Below are positions 59,230-62,817 of a stretch of DNA of 62,817 nt, piece after piece. The DNA lies in the NCBI RefSeq assembly GCF_001982615.1, contig NZ_MLCO01000141.1, forward strand, positions 1-62,817, written 5' to 3'. The stretch's first letter is position 1, and each line of letters opens with the position of its first letter. The DNA is from Teichococcus deserti. Its GTDB lineage: Bacteria; Pseudomonadota; Alphaproteobacteria; Acetobacterales; Acetobacteraceae. Under the pieces are notes generated by a model. It did not search any database and had not been told where the DNA came from. It worked only from the letters and a program-made list of their open reading frames with translations. A program made the position numbers and the translations under genes.

Positions 59230-61475
59230 CCGACACCACCGCCGTGCTGGGCTATGCCTGGCCGCTCACCGTCTCGCCCGGCGAGGCGGTGCGCTTCCAC
59301 CTGTCCAGCGCGACGCTGCAGGAGGCGGAGGCGACGCTGCTGCGGGTGCGCTGCGCCGATCCCGATCCCGACGGGCCCGGCCTGCGCTTCGAGGTGCCGG
59401 GCACGCCGCTGGACGGACGCGTGCCGCTGCGCCACCAGCCGCTGCGCCCGGGCTCCTGCGGCATCGTGGGCGACGCGCCGGCGCTGCGCCGCGCCGGCTC
59501 CTTCTCGGTCGGCGCCTTCCTCTGGCCGACGGCGCCGCGGGCCGGGGCGCAGGGCATCGTCACGCGCTGGCGCGACGACACGGCGCAGGGCTGGCGGCTG
59601 GGGCTGGATGCGGAGGGCTGCCTGGAATTCGCCCTCGGCGACGGCGCTTCAACCTGGCGCGTCAGCGCGCCGCAGCCGCTGCTGGAGCGCGAATGGGTCT
59701 TCGTCACCGCGGCCTATGACGCGGAGAAGGGCGAGCTGCGGCTCTGCCAGGAAAGCCTCGATCCGCAGGCGGGGCGCAGCAGGACGGCCGGCGCCGTGGC
59801 GGCCGGGCCGCGGCACTTCGCGCCGCCGGCCGAGGTGGCGCTGGTCTTCGCCGCGCAGGCACTGGAGACCGGCGTCGCGCCGCTGACGGCCGCGCATTAC
59901 GATGGCAAGATCGACCGGCCACGGCTCTGCGCCGGCGCCCTGTCGCCCGGCCGGCTGCGCGCCCTGGCCGAGGCGCTGCACCCCGCCCCCGGCGATCCTG
60001 GCCTGCTGGGCGCCTGGGATTTCTCCCGCGGCATTTCCACCGACCTGATCCACGACCTCTCGGCCAACCGCCTCGATGGCTGGCTGCGGCAGACTCCCGC
60101 CCGCGCCATGACCGGCGCCAATTGGGACGGCAGCACCCAGCAATGGACCGAGCGGCCGCATCTCTACGGCGCCATCCAGTTCCACAGCGACGACATGCAT
60201 GACGCCGGCTGGGAGGCTGACCTGGAATTCCGCGTGCCGCGCGACTGGAAGAGCGGCTTCTACGCGCTGCGGCTGCGCGCCCGCGAAGGCAGCGACGACC
60301 CAGTCGAGAGCTTCGTGGCCTTCTTCATCCGCGCCCCGCTCGGCCAGGCGCGATCGAAGCTGGCCTTCGTCGCCAGCACCGCGACCTTCCTGGCCTATGC
60401 CAACAGCGCGCTGCGGCTCGACCAGGTGCATGCGGAATCCATGCTGGAAGGGCTGATCGCGCTGTCGCGAGACGATGTCTACCTGCAGGAGCATCGCGAG
60501 CTCGGCCTCTCGACCTACGACACCCACAGCGACGGCAGCGGCTGGTGCTATTCCACGGCCAAGCGCCCGGTGCTGAACATGCGGCCGCGCGGCGCCACCT
60601 TCAACTACGGCAACGACACCCATATCATCGACTGGCTGGAGCAGACTGGCCAGGACTACGACGTCATCACCGACGAAGACATCCACCACCAGGGCGCGCA
60701 GCTGCTGGCCGGCTACCGCTGCGTCGTCACCGGCTCGCATCCCGAATATTTCTCCCGCGCCATGCTGGACGCCTTCGACAGCTACCAGCGCGATGGCGGG
60801 CGGCATGTCTATCTCGGCGGCAACGGCTTCTACTGGCGCATCGCCTTCCACCCGACCCTGCCGCACGCCATGGAGATCCGCCGCGGCATGCTGGGCCTGC
60901 GCACCTGGGAGGGGGAGGCGGGCGAGAATTCCCTCTCCTACACGGGCGAGCCGTCCGGGTTGTGGCGCGCCAATGGCCGCCCGCCGCAGCGCCTGGTCGG
61001 CGTCGGCTTCGATGCCCAGGTCTTCACCCGCTCCTACCCCTATCGCTGGCTGGAAGGCGCGCGGGATCCGCGGCTGTCCTGGATGGTCGACGGCATCGAC
61101 CTCAATGCGCCGCTCGGCGATTTCGGGCTGCGCGGCGGCGGCGCGGCGGGGCTGGAGGTCGATCGCGTCGATCCGACCCTGGGCTCTGCGCCCGGCATGG
61201 TCTGGCTCGCGACGGCGGACCGCCTCGACTATGGCGGCGTGCCGACGCTCGAGGAGCTGCGCACCCTGCATCGCGGTGCCATGGGCGACCAGAACGCCCG
61301 TGTCCGCGCCGACATCGCCTTCACGCCCACGGCCCGCGGCGGCGCCGTCTTCTCCACCGGCTCGATCGCCTGGGCCTGCGCCCTGTCGCATGACGGCTAC
61401 GACAATGCCGTCGCCCGGCTGACCGGCAATGTGATCCGCCGCTTCCTCGATCCCTGTCCTTTCGAGGGCTTCTGA
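59226..61475 (+). CDS. N,N-dimethylformamidase beta subunit-like amidohydrolase
   Basis: The 749-residue protein has an N-terminal part with a concanavalin-like sandwich (FSVGAFLWPTAPRAGAQGIV, WVFVTAAYDAEKGELRL). The catalytic part resembles the large subunit of iron-dependent dimethylformamidase: FVASTATFLAYANSALRLDQ, TYDTHSDGSGWCYST, RPRGATFNYGNDTHIIDWLE and CVVTGSHPEYFS. The Fe ligands reported for the Paracoccus enzyme (Tyr440, His519, Glu521) correspond to Tyr431, His505 and Glu507 here. Such enzymes hydrolyse formamides or other simple amides to acid plus amine. The polyamine-type importer upstream suggests a larger or charged amide as true substrate. Confidence 0.8.
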   Translation: MTDTTAVLGYAWPLTVSPGEAVRFHLSSATLQEAEATLLRVRCADPDPDGPGLRFEVPGTPLDGRVPLRHQPLRPGSCGIVGDAPALRRAGSFSVGAFLWPTAPRAGAQGIVTRWRDDTAQGWRLGLDAEGCLEFALGDGASTWRVSAPQPLLEREWVFVTAAYDAEKGELRLCQESLDPQAGRSRTAGAVAAGPRHFAPPAEVALVFAAQALETGVAPLTAAHYDGKIDRPRLCAGALSPGRLRALAEALHPAPGDPGLLGAWDFSRGISTDLIHDLSANRLDGWLRQTPARAMTGANWDGSTQQWTERPHLYGAIQFHSDDMHDAGWEADLEFRVPRDWKSGFYALRLRAREGSDDPVESFVAFFIRAPLGQARSKLAFVASTATFLAYANSALRLDQVHAESMLEGLIALSRDDVYLQEHRELGLSTYDTHSDGSGWCYSTAKRPVLNMRPRGATFNYGNDTHIIDWLEQTGQDYDVITDEDIHHQGAQLLAGYRCVVTGSHPEYFSRAMLDAFDSYQRDGGRHVYLGGNGFYWRIAFHPTLPHAMEIRRGMLGLRTWEGEAGENSLSYTGEPSGLWRANGRPPQRLVGVGFDAQVFTRSYPYRWLEGARDPRLSWMVDGIDLNAPLGDFGLRGGGAAGLEVDRVDPTLGSAPGMVWLATADRLDYGGVPTLEELRTLHRGAMGDQNARVRADIAFTPTARGGAVFSTGSIAWACALSHDGYDNAVARLTGNVIRRFLDPCPFEGF

Positions 61476-61492
61476 TCCTGGCGGAGCACTTT

Positions 61493-61507
61493 GATATATG
61501 ATATATC
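61493..61507. promoter_or_regulatory. GATATATGATATATC operator candidate before the aminotransferase gene
   Basis: GATATATGATATATC is a perfect 15-base palindrome located 37 bases before the aminotransferase start and 17 bases after the amidase stop. It shares TGATATATCGT with the reverse strand of the site at 54240. This suggests one regulator, probably the GntR protein of this operon, acting at both points. Confidence 0.65.
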
Positions 61508-61544
61508 GTGCGGCGCCACGGCCCAGAAACGACAGGATAGCGCC

Positions 61545-62777
61545 ATGCCCGAGCTTCTTCCCGGCAGCGATGCCGCGCTCCGCGCCCGCGCCCGGCAGGT
61601 GATCCCCGGCGGGCTCTGGGGCCATCTGAACGCGGCGAAGCTGCCTGAAGGCTACCCGCAGTTCTTCGCCGAGGCCGAAGGCTGCCGGCTCCGCGACGTC
61701 GACGGGCGCGAGACCATCGACTTCATGTGCTCCTGGGGCCCGATCGTGCTCGGCCACAAGCATGCCGTGGTCGAGGCCGCCGCCCGCGCCCAGGCTGAGC
61801 GCGGCGACACCATGAACGGCCCCGCCCCCGTGCTGGTCGAGCTCGCCGAGCTCATGGTGCAGATGATCCCGCATGCCGACTGGATCCTGCTCGGCAAGAA
61901 CGGCACCGACGCCACCACCGCCTGCGTCACCATCGCCCGCGCCGCCACCGGCCGCCGCAAGATCCTGGTGGCACGCGGCAGCTACCACGGCGCCGTGCCC
62001 TGGTGCTCGCCCTCCGTCGCCGGCGTCACCGCCGAGGACCGTGCCCATCTGATCCAGTTCGACTACAACGACACCGACAGCCTCGACCGCGCGGTCGCCG
62101 AGGCCGGCGCCGACTTTGCCGGCATCATCGTCACCGCCTTCCGCCACGACTTCGCCCGTGACCAGGAGCTGGCCACCGCCGACTTCGCCCGCCACGCCCG
62201 GCAGGTCTGCGACACCACCGGCGCCGCGCTGATCCTCGACGACGTGCGCGCCGGCTTCCGCATCGATCTCGCCGGCTCCTGGGAGCCGCTCGGCGTGCGG
62301 CCCGACCTGTCTGCCTACAGCAAGGCCATCGCCAACGGCCACCCGCTGGCCGCCATGGCCGGCGGCGAGCGCTTCCGCGAGGCCGCGACCCAGGTCTACA
62401 CCACCGGCTCCTTCTGGTGCGGCGCCGTCCCCATGGCCGCGGCCCTGGCCACCCTGCAGGAGCTGAAGCGCATCGACGGCCCCGAGCGCATGCGCGCCAT
62501 GGGCCAGCGCCTGCGCGACGGCCTGGCGATCCTGGCGCGCCGCCACAACCTGGCCGTCAACCAGACCGGCCCGGCGCAGATGCCGCTGATGACCTTCGTC
62601 GGCGACGTGGACTGGAAGATGGGCGACGCCTTCTGCAGCGAAGCCCTCCGCCACGGCGCCTACTTCCACCCGCGCCACAACATGTTCCTGTCATGCGCGC
62701 ACGGCGAAGCCGACATCGACGCCGCGTTGGTTGCCGCTGAAGCAGGGTTTGCAGCGGTGAAGAGGAGCATCGGGTAG
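61545..62777 (+). CDS. Class III pyridoxal-phosphate aminotransferase
   Basis: The 410-residue enzyme resembles glutamate-1-semialdehyde aminomutase-type class III aminotransferases: ARARQVIPGGLWGHLNAAKL, MCSWGPIVLGHKHAVVEAAA, GKNGTDATTACVTIARAATG, ILDDVRAGFRIDLAGSWEPL and the PLP-binding Lys in SAYSKAIANGHPLAAMAGG. HemL proper is unlikely given the context and the VRAGFR segment in place of the usual EV-type motif. I chose ATG 61545; a longer frame begins inside the operator. It probably transaminates the amine freed by the upstream amidase. A clean terminator follows. Confidence 0.88.
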   Translation: MPELLPGSDAALRARARQVIPGGLWGHLNAAKLPEGYPQFFAEAEGCRLRDVDGRETIDFMCSWGPIVLGHKHAVVEAAARAQAERGDTMNGPAPVLVELAELMVQMIPHADWILLGKNGTDATTACVTIARAATGRRKILVARGSYHGAVPWCSPSVAGVTAEDRAHLIQFDYNDTDSLDRAVAEAGADFAGIIVTAFRHDFARDQELATADFARHARQVCDTTGAALILDDVRAGFRIDLAGSWEPLGVRPDLSAYSKAIANGHPLAAMAGGERFREAATQVYTTGSFWCGAVPMAAALATLQELKRIDGPERMRAMGQRLRDGLAILARRHNLAVNQTGPAQMPLMTFVGDVDWKMGDAFCSEALRHGAYFHPRHNMFLSCAHGEADIDAALVAAEAGFAAVKRSIG

Positions 62778-62778
62778 G

Positions 62779-62815
62779 CCAGGGGAATGAATTCCCCTGG
62801 ACCCCTTCTTTTTTC
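62779..62815 (+). terminator. Intrinsic terminator after the aminotransferase gene
   Basis: CCAGGGGAAT and ATTCCCCTGG form a perfect 10-base-pair stem around GA at 62779-62800. A T-rich run (CTTCTTTTTTC) follows. It lies directly after the stop codon and marks the end of the transcription unit. Confidence 0.9.
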
Positions 62816-62817
62816 TG

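Noticed and set aside
59649-62678. 1009-residue minus-strand frame opposite the amidase and aminotransferase genes
   Set aside because: Low-complexity composition and no motifs, while the plus strand encodes recognisable enzymes.
61545-62777. Assignment of the aminotransferase as HemL (heme synthesis)
   Set aside because: Only general class III motifs are shared; the operon context is catabolic and key HemL stretches differ.

Overview
The window is very GC-rich (about 70%), densely packed, and has the gene content of a free-living alphaproteobacterium of the Acetobacteraceae (Roseomonas-like). This placement rests on the MucR regulator, many Dpp/Pot-type ABC importers with Tat-like leaders, GTG/TTG starts, ATGA-type gene overlaps, and a SOS-like box of the form GTTC-N7-GATC. 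It is an inference; there is no rRNA or tRNA in the window.

Layout. 1-5.0 kb: a tandem CheW (cut by the window edge) and a soluble chemoreceptor with two signalling hairpins, divergent from an LRR-protein kinase. A CBS-BON protein follows behind a perfect FNR/FixK box. 5.1-9 kb: a MucR regulator, a TonB receptor with an STN domain and a SUFU-domain protein. 9.1-12.9 kb: modABC and dinB. 12.9-25.4 kb is a vitamin B12/nickel block. metE-metF lie behind a cobalamin riboswitch. Converging on them is a second cobalamin riboswitch with btuF-btuC-btuD and a pseudoazurin, and upstream of that nikABCDE with divergent nikR and a NikR-type operator. 25.4-32.9 kb: a membrane protein, a large diguanylate cyclase, three VOC proteins, an HxlR regulator, an orphan eutC and an alpha/beta hydrolase.

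33-37.2 kb: two amidohydrolases divergent from a GntR regulator and a flavin reductase. 37.2-45.7 kb: a LysR regulator divergent from a phosphonoacetate hydrolase (phnA), a frameshifted second alkaline-phosphatase-superfamily enzyme and a four-gene Dpp-type importer. 45.7-49.6 kb: a secreted-type glycerophosphodiesterase with RTX repeats, a duplicated module and CBM2-like ends, under a GlpR-like DeoR regulator. 49.7-51.8 kb: LysR and a D-tartrate dehydratase.

51.8-62.8 kb appears to be one catabolic regulon. It holds an Ntn-hydrolase acylase, a PotABCD-type importer, a GntR regulator, a small and a large protein resembling the two subunits of iron-dependent N,N-dimethylformamidase, and a class III aminotransferase. 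Two AT-rich GATATATC palindromes stand at the divergent promoter and before the aminotransferase, and a clean terminator closes the unit. I consider this putative amide-import and amide-cleavage system the best candidate for an undescribed pathway. No tRNA, rRNA, CRISPR, insertion sequence or prophage was seen. Apart from the 385-base riboswitch leader before metE, no gap between genes exceeds 300 bases.
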